From NCBI GenBank assembly GCA_028564705.1, contig JAPXFQ010002669.1, positions 1,054,001 to 1,118,000 of the forward strand: a DNA stretch of 64,000 bases, in the 5' to 3' direction. Origin of the DNA: Apricaphanius iberus (Eukaryota > Chordata > Actinopteri > Cyprinodontiformes > Aphaniidae). The notes under the pieces are model-generated. The model worked only from the letters and a program-made list of their open reading frames with translations, did no database searches and was not told the DNA's origin. Position numbers and translations under genes: made by a program. Each line of letters begins with the position of its first letter. The stretch's first letter is position 1. Positions 21,115 through 32,144 of the stretch are shown here, piece by piece.

Positions 21115-21868
21115 TGTGATCGGATTCTAGACTCTTAATTAAAAGAGAGAGATTCCTTTACGTTTTTTGGAGGTTTTAATGCGATTAGAATTTATCATAC
21201 AAGAGGACAGTATCATTACACAGTAACGCCGGAATACTGACCTGTCTCAATCCAACAACAAAAAGCTTATATTATTTCCAGCAACCTTGGTCTATCATTT
21301 TATTTTAATTATACACAATTCTCAAGGCAAAAACCCTAGACTTTGTGGCGCCTTTCTCTCAGATTATGAGCTGTGAACTTTGGTAGACATTTTAATATAG
21401 CCTGGTAAAAGAGTAATCTCTACGGTAAGGAAGATGGGGACTATTGTTATCAACACTCTCTGACCATGACTCGGGGTAAAGGCTTCACTCAATAAGACTA
21501 AACATTCAAACTAATTCTACAACATTAAGTAAATGTGCATCACAGTTGATTGTAAAGTGCAGATGAATCATAAAACTAAATAAATCCATAAAAACATCAA
21601 CGAGCTAATATAAGGGCTAGCTGACAAGCTGGACGTTCGAAAATTCAAAAATCTGCTAGCAATCCATCTCTCTTCTCCTTTAGATTCTATCGGTTGATCC
21701 GAAGGAATCACTAAGCAGAGAAGCTGTCGTTGAACCAGTGTCTCTCCCAAGAGCTTATTCAGCTGCAGCCCGGAAAACGTGACTCTAAACTCCTTCCTCT
21801 CCGTTTGCGCACTGAGGTGGACGTATTAAGTTTTTTCTTCACCTCCTCGTTGTTTGATGTCAGCTACA
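21115..21868 (-). repeat. 5' LTR of the endogenous retrovirus
   Basis: The plus-strand left edge is TGTGATCGG at 21115, four bases from the primer site. The right edge is inferred only. No second copy exists in the window to define its length. Confidence 0.5.
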
Positions 21869-24362
21869 TTCTCAGTAATTTCATATAGTGCTCTTGTTCA
21901 TAATTAATTTGTGAATTTAGAGTCGTTGATAGGTAGAAAAAAGTATTTCATCTGCTTTATAAACTATTTGGTTTGCTTTGAATGTCATAACTTTTAATGG
22001 CCATTATTTCAATAGCTCTCTGTCCCGCTCTCACATAACATCTGTAGACATCTGAGTATAGCTCAGAACAGGTCTAGAGAGTGCTAGACCTCTTTGACTT
22101 TAAGAAACCCCAGACACATAATAGCAAACAAACTGTCCAGCGTTCTCAGCTTACAATACAGCCATACAAGCTAGACACCCGACCAGACATTGTGGTCTTT
22201 GAGAAATTTGCTGGGGGTGCAGCTTACAGGTATCAGGTGAAGCATTTAATTGGGGATACTGAAACCTATCTCTTTAAAAAGACCCAGAGCCAAGGCAGAT
22301 GGATGGATGGATGGATTTATAGATGGATGGATGGATGCTTTAATAATCATGTGAGGGAAATTCATATGTCTAGCCTCCTTCCCTTAGGCAAGGTGTTGTA
22401 TATCCTCCTAATGTCAGCGGAAACATTTTTTTATGGCTAACTCACAGCATCCATAGTATTTTTGTTTTAATCATCCATCCCCTATAGTAATCCCCAATAA
22501 CAAAATTAATCAACCAAATGAATCAAAATCTATTAATAAAGGACAAAAATGAGCCAAGCAAACATAACAAGGTCTATCTCATGTGGTCATTTGGTAACAG
22601 AGAAGTGAAAATGTGTATTATTAATCTTACTTCTATATATAAAATATGTGTTTCATAATTACATCATAAAATAGAAACCTAATTTTTGTGGTGTTCTGCT
22701 GTAATTTAGAGCAAATAGTATTGCTTGTCTATTAATTTAATGTGTACTCTCTTATCTTATTCAGAAAGCTTTATGTAATGGTAAAATGCATTCCTGCACA
22801 AAAGCACAGAATCATCATCTTGTTATATCTCTGTTCCACACGTTTTCAACAATTTCTATTGGTGCCCAACCAAACTCTTACCCTACTCAGCACACTTATC
22901 TTGTCAGGAGATGACACTCAGAATAGCATATCAGCCAAAAATAGCATGAGCTGGGCAGAGCATGTCATTAGATAAAGGCTGTCCTGACTGGAGGAGGCTG
23001 ATATGTGTAAAAATCTGTGCTAGTCACTCAAATCTTCGTGAGACATTTGGCACTGTGTACTACAGAAGCAGAATCTATTTCATGCATGTGCAGGCACAGA
23101 TAAGTGCTGCAGATTGGAGATCTGTTTGATAGGGGGTGCATATCTCCACGCAAGAACTGCCAGCAGGGAAGCAGGCAATTACAAGACTAGATCAAGGTTG
23201 GGTTGGGCTGTTCCTTTGTAAATTTATCCTGTGCTCTCGAAATATCTGTTTATTTGTGCCATTATTATTACTTTATTGCAATAATATGGATTCAGCTATG
23301 TTAAAAATGTTTCATATTATGTATATAATAGGATAGCTAGATATTCATCATAGTAAAGTATAGCTTTGTAGTTGCAGTCATTGTACGACTTCATCTGGTG
23401 AAAAATTGTCATCTGTTATGCTATTATTTATATGAAATAGAGTGCTTTAGGTTTCCTTGTATCTATATTTGATGCTCTTATTTTGAAGTAAGAAAGGAAG
23501 CAGTTCATTGGGCTGCATGTTGCATTCGATGGCCTTAGTGACAAACGAAAAGATTGGAAACAAGTTATTTGAATGCTATGTGAGAAATATTTCTGTTTCT
23601 GTGTTTTATCAGGATTTTATCGTATGCAAAATAATAAAGCGTGCTTGACTTGAATCGAAGTCCAGCACTCAAATACTTCATCCCTGTTTGATAGAAACCT
23701 TTTAACTGATGTTGCAACTCTTTTGAAATATGTTTTTTTTTTGCAAGCTTTGCACATCTAGAGAATTAACTTGTTTTTCCTAGCTTGCTAAGAAGCCCAA
23801 ATTCCCAGTGTTTGGAGTCTGTCAATAGTAGTTTTTAACTCAGTCGTCTGATATCTGTAGATGACAAATGACAAACATGATTGGTTAAGTTGGGAGTATT
23901 AGATGTCAGATCTAAGGTAGTGTCACACCTCATTGTCTGATAGACTCGGTTCCATACAGACAAGACTTGCAATGTCGTTGAGTTTTTTAGCCGATGTGGT
24001 TCTCTTTCACAGTGTGCTTTGTCAAACAAACCAAACCTTTTGAGAAACATTTTTACTCCTCACCTGTCATAGTGCTGCAGCAAGAACCATTCAACAGAGA
24101 CACCTCCTCTTCTGTCAATGTAAACAAACATGGAGGGTATGTAGCCACAAGCCCACTTCTCATTGTTAAAAGTAACTTTGCAAGAAGTCCTGCCTGTGCA
24201 GAATTTCTTGACCTCCAAGGTAGAACCTTCAAATAATCACCAGCAGACAAGAGTTACAATTATATAGCTTTAAATTTAATATAGGAAGTGTAAAATAATG
24301 AGCCATCCCAATTTCCTCTGACCCCTGCATTCATCAGTCCCTCCCCCTGCCAATAAAAGTAG
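21869..24362. other. Intergenic, no gene recognised
   Basis: It contains a (GGAT)n microsatellite at about 22297-22337. Short frames here have no motif or splice context. Confidence 0.5.
22297..22337. repeat. (GGAT)n microsatellite
   Basis: GATG units interrupted by TTTATA at about 22316-22321. Confidence 0.9.
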
Positions 24363-27300
24363 CTATAGCGTGACATAAACAATAAAATATAAAGTCGAAG
24401 TACTTAGCTCACCCAGCCTGCAAGATTGTTTTTCGATGGTTTTTCGAGTTTCTGGTTTGCAGGTTTGGCACACTTGACAGGAACGTACGTAATCTCTTAC
24501 ATCCAGGCTCTTTTTTGGCCAATAGACAAGGGCCTGTAGCCTCTTGTAGGTTTTATATCTTCCAAAATGTCCCGACAAAGGATCATTGTGGTAGTGTTGA
24601 AGAAGTTGTTGTCGTAGAGTAAGAGGTATGTAGACTTGATAAACAGTTTTGTGGGGTAGTTTGACCACACGGTAAACTTTATCTTGCAGAATGGTGTATT
24701 TAACCACTTGGTTTTCCTCTATTACCCCTTTTTCCATGATGTCTTTATAAATATTTTGAGCAAACTGATCTTTTTGTTGTTCCTTCCAAATTATTTCAGC
24801 TGTTATTTGGAGACTTTCTGTAGTATCTCGTTTTGATCGTAGCACTACAGCGCAGGAAGAGAAACGTTGGTTTAAGTCCGTGAGTGGAGCTGTGTTATAT
24901 TTTCCTTGTCGATATTCAACAGAGAAGGTGAATCCCTGAAGTCGGAGAGCCCATCTGATTAGTCTGGTGCTCGGTTTTTGAGTTTTAAAGACCCAGACCA
25001 ATGAGGAATGATCTGTTACAACAGTGAATAGTCTTCCTTTGAGTTAGTATCTCCATTTTTCTATGGCCCATACCACAGCAAGACATTCCTGTTCTGTAGT
25101 AGAATAGTTTCTTTCAGCTTGATTTAAAGTAAGACTAGCAAAAGCAAGTACTTGTTCAGTTCCTAGTCTGGTTTGTTGTACCAGTACTGCTCCTAGTCCA
25201 ACGTCACTTGCGTCCGTGTACACAATGAATGGTAGGTTGAAGTTCGGGTGTCCTAAAATAGGTGATGATACCAAATGTTGTTTTATGGCTTCAAATGCAT
25301 TTTGACACTCAGAAGTCCATTAGAAGGTTTTCCCTTTTCTTTTTAGAGCATTCAATGGTTCGGAACGTTGTGAGAAGTTAGGGACAAAACGATGATACCA
25401 TCCAGCCATTCCTAGGAATCCTTGCAGTTGTTTGAGGTTAGTAGGAGCGGGGAAGTCTTGTACAGCTTTAACCTTTTCTTGATCCACAGTTATTACTTCT
25501 CCGGAAACAGTGTGACCTAAGAATTTGAGGTGAGTGCGGAAAAATTGACTTTTCTCCATGTTTACCGTAAGGTTAGCCTCTCGTAGCTTATCCAGTACGG
25601 CTTGAATATCTTGTTGATGTTGGGTGTAAGTTGAAGAATAAATGATGATGTCATCAAGATAGACAAAACAATTTCTTCCTTTAAATTCTCCAAGTACGTT
25701 CTCCATCAGGCGTTGAAAAGTAGCCGGCGCATTCTTTAATCCGAATGGCATGACTTTGAACTGAAATAATCCTTTTGGACATACAAAAGCAGTTTTTTCT
25801 TTGTCTTTTGGTTCCATTTTTACCTGCCAATATCCACTGTTGAGGTCAAGGGTAGTGAATATGGAGGCTCCAGCAAGAGATTCCAGAATCTCCTGAATGT
25901 TTGGAAGTAGGTACGAATCAGTGTAGGTAACAGCATTAAGTTTTTGGTAATCCACACAAAAACGTAATTTAGAACCATTCTTTTTTGGTACCAGAACAAC
26001 AGATGCGGCATATGGTGAGGTAGATGGTTCTATTATGCCCATGTTCAACATTTCATTTACATGATCCTTTATTATTTGATGTTTTGCAGGTGAGACTCTA
26101 TAAGATTTTTGTTTTGTAGGTACTTCATCTGTAAGGTAGATCTTGTGGGTAAATACATCAGTACATCCTAGTGTGGTTGTACATACATCAGAAGTTATTT
26201 GTCGTTGACATCGTAATGAATGTTTTCCAAAATCACCCAGGTGTGCTCTATTGATGATGTCCTGAAGAAGATTCTGGTTAAGAGGAGCGGTTGCCAAATG
26301 GTTTGGATTCACAGTGGTGAAAAGAGCAAGATGCTGGTGAGTGCTTTTTGACCAGGTTGGTGGTTCCTGTACAAATGAGTAGTGTTGCTGTTGATCAGTT
26401 TTAAACCAGTATCTGAATTCAGAAACATCCAGTTGTAATCCAGAAAGAGAGATGAAATCCAGTCCTAGAACAGCGAAAAACACGAGGCTTTGAGTAGGTA
26501 GAACTACACACTGTAATATAATTGTTTGCGTCTTCAATCTGACATCTATTTCACTCCATCCAAGTGGTTGTCGGCTTTCTCCGTCAGCAAGGTATAGAGG
26601 TCCTCTATCCCAGGGTTTCATGTCTCCATTGATTTCTGACCAAACTTTTTCATTTATTAATGTATAGGAAGAACCATTATCTAGTATGCCTAATCCCTTC
26701 CAGGATCCAATGCTAATAGGAACTGTTAGTTTAGAGGGTAAAGAGCTTACATAAGTAGAGACAGGAATGCAGGCTTCTGGGGGTCCAGAGGTGGTAGAAT
26801 TTCTTGGTGTGGCTATTCCTGTGTGCGTCTTTCGAGTGGGCTGGGTTGAAGGGTTTTGTGGTGAGGAAGTACGATTTGGAATATTGTGTGGAAAAGTAGC
26901 AGGAGAATGATTTCCTTTGCATCGCCAACAAAATGCTTGACGGTTTGGGTAGTTTTGAGGTCGTGATTTCCCTGTGTTTTCACGGTTTGGAGGTCGGTAA
27001 TCAGGTGGGTTAGTTGAGGTGTTTACTTTTTTCCTATGTTCGTAATGGTACTGATTGTTTCTGTCTTTTTCCAGTTGTTGGCCCATCCGAACGAGTTCAT
27101 CCACGGTGGTGACTCTACAACTTCGTAGTTGACTGGCGAGATAAGGATTAATATTTTTCAGAATTAATTTAATTATTTCTTCCTGTGTGACTTTCGATTT
27201 CCAGCGTTTACATAGGGATTGGTACATATAGGCGAAATCTCTAATGCTTTCATTTTCCCCTTGTACTCTGTTCCGTATTCTTTCACCCAATTCATCTTCA

Positions 27301-27479
27301 TAGTCTTCTGTGAGAAAAGCAGATCGAAAACCTTTTTGAAATTCCATCATGGTATGAATTTTATGTCGTGCGACATCCCACCAGTCTCTAGCGGTGCCAT
27401 GTAGGACATTTCTTAAAGTTGCCATCAATTCTTCATTAGTTAATGGGTTAAGTGCTAAATAGTCTCCGCGCCTTTCCAA
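24363..27479 (-). pseudogene. Gypsy gag-pol polyprotein: capsid end, protease, RT, RNase H, integrase HHCC
   Basis: A single frame runs 27479 to 24363 with only two in-frame TAA stops (25320-25322 and 25044-25046). Read in order: capsid-like sequence (GTARDWWDVAR, about 27375-27410); zinc-knuckle-like CWRCKGNH lacking the last Cys (about 26915-26940); retropepsin with LDNGSSYTLI, where DTG is expected (about 26670); RT with RFCVDYQKLNAV, FTTLDLNSGYWQ, PFGLKNAPATFQ and the active site VYLDDIIIYSS (about 25640-25670). RNase H follows with [14 protein letters not shown] and [13 protein letters not shown] (about 25060-25225). The integrase zinc-binding domain has HYHNDPLSGHF and CQVCQTC (about 24460-24590). 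The catalytic integrase core is missing. The length of undamaged frame suggests a younger copy than its neighbours. Confidence 0.9.
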
Positions 27480-28334
27480 ATATTAGGTCATCCATTTTCC
27501 CATAAGTTGGAAATTGTAACTTTATGGGTGCTTTACCCGAGTCTCTGCTTCGTCCTGAAGGCAGTACAGTAGAACTTGGTATGCAAGTTTGTACTTCATG
27601 CTGGGTTGTAGACTCCATTCTGGGTCTGCTTGGGACACCTGCAGTGTCTGGTAGGTCATAGAAGACTGTGTGAGCAGTTTGATCCAACATGGGTTGATGA
27701 GGTAGTTGTATAGATTTTAAATTTGCAGTCATATCTTCACACATTTTTTTCATTGTAGTTTTTTGATTTCAGAGCTCCCCCTGCAGGCTTGTGATGTCCG
27801 TTTGAAGGCATGCTATACTTGCCGTTATTGGGGCTACTAAGGTTTGGATTTCCTTTAGAAATGTAGTTTGCTGATGTTTCAACTTCCATCCAAATGAAGC
27901 TTTCAATTGTGACAACATGTACTCAAGTTGTGCATCCATATGCAATACAATTGTTGTGTTTGGTCCATAGTCACATCCTTCATTCTTGTTTCCACTCCAT
28001 TTAGCTTGTCCTCCATGTTCTGTTTGAATTCCTCCATCCTCCTCTCTAGGTCTGACGTCTGGGATTGCGCTCCAGATCGGCCTTGAATTAAAGGTAACTA
28101 GGGTGGTAGAACTGTAGGAGATGATGGTGCTAAGGAAGAACATTGAAGAGCAGAAAATGGCTGAGCTCTGGGTGAGGTTTGAGCAGCCATTGGAGGTTCC
28201 AACAAGTCCATTCCTGTCAACTCCATGTCCAGAAGAGTGTAAACTATAGAACTTGTGCTTGTTGAGGGTATTGCTGTAGAAACGGACACCATTCCTTTTA
28301 AATTTACACTTTCTTCCCTGTTTTGGTTGTTCAT
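27448..28334 (-). pseudogene. Gypsy gag N-terminal half, frameshifted
   Basis: It starts at an ATG whose first base is 28334 (MNNQNREESV), 65 bases inside the primer site. Three open blocks in different frames follow: 28334-28098, 28143-27769 and 27753-27448. The middle block has a coiled-coil-like MEEFKQNMEDKLNGVETRMK-type stretch. The last block (FPTYGKMDDL) overlaps the start of the long frame at 27479 and needs a shift of frame there, so at least two indels separate the ATG from pol. Confidence 0.75.
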
Positions 28335-28398
28335 GTTGGTTGGGGTATATATATTTTTATTTTATTTATTTATTTTTTTTAAGACTCAAGGTTTTAAG

Positions 28399-28416
28399 GT
28401 CCCTGTTCAGGTGCCA
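28399..28416 (-). other. Primer-binding site resembling tRNA-Lys3 type
   Basis: Minus strand TGGCACCTGAACAGGGAC. It differs at two of 18 positions from the complement of the lysine tRNA used by many retroelements (TGGCGCCCGAACAGGGAC). It lies eight bases inside the LTR edge. Confidence 0.65.
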
Positions 28417-28424
28417 CTATTTTA

Positions 28425-28929
28425 TGTAACGGATTTTAGAGGGGCCAGTCAGGTCTCCCTCCTAACTTATAGGATGTTTTAATTTTTAAAGAAAATATTT
28501 TAATAAACCTGTTACACAAGGATATACATTACTCGACATATACCCTTCTAAAACTTAAAGAAACCCTGATTAATTAAAAAATAAATTCCACCAACAAATC
28601 AAACATTCATGAAGACAATCTTGAGGGGAAGAATTCATAAGTCCATTTATTTTGTTCTTCATCCAGGGGTCAGGTGTGGTATACAACTTGTACACACCAT
28701 AAAAAAAGAGTCGGCAGGGTGGCTTTGAAGTACCCAATGAGGAGTAGTCGGATTCAAACAATGATTTCAGTTTTAGTAGATCTGGTTGCGCGAGATGAGG
28801 ATTTCTTCAGCTGGCGATCCAGTGAAAGCAAGTTCCCTGTCGGGCTGATCGCATGAAGCGGCATCCCAGTGCCGACGTCAGCTCCCAACAAGGAAAGCCA
28901 AACCCAGTTTTAAATTTCCTACCGTTACT
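28425..28929 (-). repeat. 5' LTR of the gypsy element
   Basis: The plus strand begins TGTAACGG (28425) and the right end reads CCGTTACT (28922-28929): short inverted ends with the last base mutated from the expected A. 505 bp. Confidence 0.65.
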
Positions 28930-29089
28930 AAGGTCTGGATTCCATCAAGGAGGGATTAACAACCTCGGTGCTTGGTAAGACAGCCTTTTAAATATTCGAT
29001 TTTTATTTTTTTTCCAGCTCCTTCGCAAACGCTGCTGCTCGCAGGGATTTGAGAGAGAAAAAGAGCGGAATACGACGGTAGTTAAGTGG

Positions 29090-30890
29090 CAGATGGATTA
29101 GTGTGCACAGGTGCCCAGGGAACTGCAATCAGGGCGGAGATAGAGAGAATATGTTGTGAACCATGGGGTGCGGTGACAATCACAGGTTGTTACAAATTGA
29201 CCGATAGAGTAACGTTGTACATGCAAGGGAAAGCGATTCGATCAATAAAGGAAAATCCAATCAAGTGCTTTGGGAGGGGTTTGACGATTCACTTACAGAT
29301 GGAAACATCAGCAGTACAGAGAAGCAGACAGAGGAATGGTTGAGAAAAATCGAAAAAGCAAGGCTCCTGGGGAAGCTCAAGGCATGGTTCTACCAACATG
29401 GACTGTTGTCAAAACTAATGTGGCTGTTAACAGTGTATGAAGTTCCAATGACAAGCGTTGAAGGATTTGAGAGAAAGATCAACAAGCACCTCCGGAGGTG
29501 GCTGGGAATACCCCCAATCTTCACTTCAGTAGGCCTTCCTATAAGATCAGGGCAGCTCCAACTCCCTCTATCCTCCGTGGCGGAAGAATTCAAGGAAGCA
29601 AAGTGCACAGTCACAATGACATTCAGAAACTCCCAGGATAAACACATCAGGCATGCAGGCATTGTCACAAGATCAGGACATAAGTGGCCGGCCGTCTCAT
29701 CGCTTGCACAAGCAGAAAGTATGTTGAAGCTAAGGGACATCATTTGAACAAGGGTTACGAACTTTCTATATCCAATAATGGGGGAAGGCTGGACCCAAGG
29801 ATAGAAGGGCCATGATCCAGGAAGAGGTACGGAACATGGAAGAGGAAGAAGAAAGAGTGAGGGCAGTGGAGCTAGCGTCCTAAGGTGCATTGACCAAGTG
29901 GGACCTACCAAAGAGGGAGTTCACATGAGGCAATCTGTGGAGATTGGAGCCTTTCCGCATCTCATTCATGCTAAGATCGGTGTCTGACACACTGCCAACT
30001 CCATCAAACTTGCACAAGTGGGGTTTGAGAGAATATCCATCGTTCAAGCTTTGTAGGGAGAGGGGCACTATGGCACACATCCTGTCAGCGTGTAAAACAG
30101 CACTTGCCCAAGGAAGATACAGGTGGAGCCATGACAGGGTGCTCATGACACTTGCTAACACCCTGGAGCAAGAAAGTCCAAGAAACATCAACCACATGGG
30201 AGAGCGACAGAATCAATCCCGTTTGTAAGAGCAGGTGAAAAGCCACCAACTACAGTGACAACAAGAACCAATCTCCTACAAAAAGCCCAAGCATGGGATA
30301 AGGACGTAGACCTGGGCAGGAAATTCACCCCGGTCGTCCAGACAACCCTGAGGCCAAACGTAGTGATATGGTCTGAAGAGGCAAAGAAGATCATCCTCAT
30401 CGAACTGACAGTCCTATGGGAAGAGGGTTTTGAGCAAGCGTTCCATAGGAAAAGCACAAAATAAAAGGATATCTTGCATGACTGCAGAGGGAAAGGTTGG
30501 GAGGCATGGCTCTTCCCAGTCTAGGTGGGCTGTTGAGGATTCCCCGCTCAGCCAGCATGGAGAATGCTCACAGCCATTGTGGTGACGGGAAGGGAGAGAA
30601 AGGTGGCGATTCGCAGGATTGGGGAGGCAGCAGAGAGAGCATCCTGCTGGTTATGGAACAGGAGAGAGGAGCTTAGCTGGAAGCCAGGGGGAGTTGATGG
30701 GCAGTGATTTGGCCACCACTGCTGACCCACCAATGTGGAGGGTGTTGTGGTTCAGGGTCGAAACACTCAATGATCATTGGATCATGGATGACATCAACTC
30801 TTCCTGGCCAAGGCTACATTCACTAAAAGTGAATGAAGGAGAAGCACCCTTGGATGTAATTGTAATCACTAATTAAATAAAATAAGTTTT
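29090..30890 (+). pseudogene. Non-LTR retrotransposon C-terminal remnant (REL-endonuclease, R2/NeSL-like)
   Basis: Plus-strand 3' half of a LINE polyprotein broken by frameshifts (about 29265, 29745, 30225). Read in order: the RT thumb (LKAWFYQHGLLSKLMWLL, HLRRWLGIPP, about 29370-29530); a C-terminal zinc-binding segment with HILSACKTAL and GRYRWSHDRVL (about 30075-30150); and a restriction-like endonuclease block (TTLRPNVVIWSEEAKKIILI, then ELTVLWEEGFEQAFHRK, about 30340-30455). A downstream tail has GWEAWLFPV. The order of a zinc-binding motif followed by a PD-(D/E)xK nuclease at the C-terminus is that of R2/R4/NeSL-type elements. Here the expected RPD reads RPN. The exact clade is not settled. 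Confidence 0.75.
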
Positions 30891-31362
30891 AACAGCAAAT
30901 ATAAATAATGCATTCATGAACTATATTAACTTGGCTCTCACAGAGGGGCGTCAGAGTTTAGAGGTTTTAGGATTACTCAGCTGTCTTTGGCAAATGTGCC
31001 AAACAAATAAGTTCCATCAATGGGCTCAACATAAGTAGATAGTAAGGCAGAGTTGCATTTGTTTTTGTTGTATTAACCAGAATACCCTTTGCCACTCATC
31101 AGCTTCCTGCTGAGAGGGCAGTGGAGCAGTGGAGAAAATCATAGGTCTCTTGCCACTGGCCCGTTTGACATTCACATATTCAAGATCTTCCTGCTACAAT
31201 TTAGGATCTGGTGTGTGCTCCATTCTTTACCGGATCATTAATGTCTTCAGTTTGCCGTTATATTGTGTGGTGGAAATATTGTGATGAAGATATTCTGTCC
31301 TGTGTAATGTGGATAATGATAATTCTGTTTTGTTCTATTTTGTTCTGTTAATCAAATATGAT
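30891..31362. other. Intergenic, no gene recognised
   Basis: No repeat terminus or coding frame was identified between the LINE remnant and the hAT-like element. Confidence 0.4.
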
Positions 31363-31370
31363 CGAATGAC

Positions 31371-32136
31371 CAGTGTTGCCACAGTTACTTTGTAAAAGTA
31401 ATATGATTACTGACTACTGATTACTCCTTCCAAAAGTAACTTAGTTACTTTACTGATTAATTTATTTTTAAAGTAACTATGTTAGATAACAAGCTACTTT
31501 ATTTGTTACTCTCAGCAGCTGCCAGCAGCACTTCACACTGCCTCAATATAGAAACAATAACCAGTTTTGCCAATACTCATTTTATTGGAAGTATATTTTA
31601 ACAGTAAGGCCGGAAATATACCTTCTTTTTAACCTCATGTTGACATCAACAACTATAAAGCAACAAGCTCCATCTTGGGAACGTACTAGCTTGCTCACTG
31701 CAGGTACTACTGGAGAGTTCCACTAGGGTGCAGACTCCAGACTGCAGAGTACAGATTACAGAACTCTCAGACTCAGCCCAAAACAAACATGGCGACAATT
31801 GAGGAGATGATCAGCTGTTTTGGATTACAACAGAAAAAGATAGCCGCAGTGTTGTTGAAGGTATGTAATGTTGCGTTCACACCGCCCCAAATGTCAGCGT
31901 CAGCTGCGGCAGGATTACATGCATTACTAATGCTTTTGCGGCCATGTACCAAATAGCCTATAACTTTTTGCTTAAGAAAATTACAAAAAGAGTTGCACAC
32001 AGAGGCTTAAACAAGTAATTTTAATCTGATTAATCTGATTACCTGTATAGAAATAGTAACGCATTAGATTAGTCGTTACTGAAAAAGTGGTCATATTAGG
32101 AGTAACTTACTTACTAAGGCATTACCGCCGTCACTG
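31371..32136. mobile_element. hAT-like non-autonomous DNA transposon
   Basis: The ends are CAGTGTTGCC (31371) and GGCATTACCGCCGTCACTG (ending 32136). The 8-bp flanks CGAATGAC (31363-31370) and AGAATGAC (32137-32144) match at seven of eight positions, as expected for a hAT duplication. The sub-terminal regions are rich in GTAACTTAGTTAC-type words known from fish hAT MITEs. No transposase is present. Confidence 0.7.
31870..31926. repeat. Harbinger MITE end fragment inside the hAT-like element
   Basis: TTGCGTTCACACCGCCCC, followed by GTCAGCGTCAGCTGC and GATTACATG, matches the left end of the MITE at 36507. Only about 55 bp remain. Confidence 0.6.
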
Positions 32137-32144
32137 AGAATGAC

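Larger units (their letters stand above)
18479..21868 (-). mobile_element. Endogenous retrovirus 5' end (LTR, primer site, gag), minus strand
   Basis: On the minus strand an LTR (start of the provirus at right) is followed by a TGGCGCC primer site and a gag-like frame. Homology stops at 18479 in the region after capsid; no pol, env or 3' LTR is seen. A Harbinger MITE interrupts gag. The right LTR edge (about 21868, ending GTCAGCTACA on plus) is a guess from TGT...ACA symmetry. Confidence 0.75.
24363..28929 (-). mobile_element. Ty3/gypsy LTR retrotransposon, minus strand, 3' truncated
   Basis: In order on the minus strand: 5' LTR (28929-28425), primer site (28416-28399), gag (28334-27448), then protease, reverse transcriptase, RNase H and the integrase zinc-binding domain. 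It ends about 24363-24430, so the integrase core and 3' LTR are absent. Without the second LTR, age and target duplication cannot be read. Confidence 0.9.

Noticed and set aside
22081..22440. Plus-strand frame of 119 codons
   Set aside because: It includes the GGAT microsatellite and shows no motif; no splice or repeat context supports coding.
29390..29911. Minus-strand frame of 173 codons
   Set aside because: Antisense to the LINE thumb region, whose plus-strand reading has recognisable motifs.
31773..32000. Minus-strand frame of 75 codons in the hAT-like element
   Set aside because: It overlaps the Harbinger fragment and has no transposase motif.
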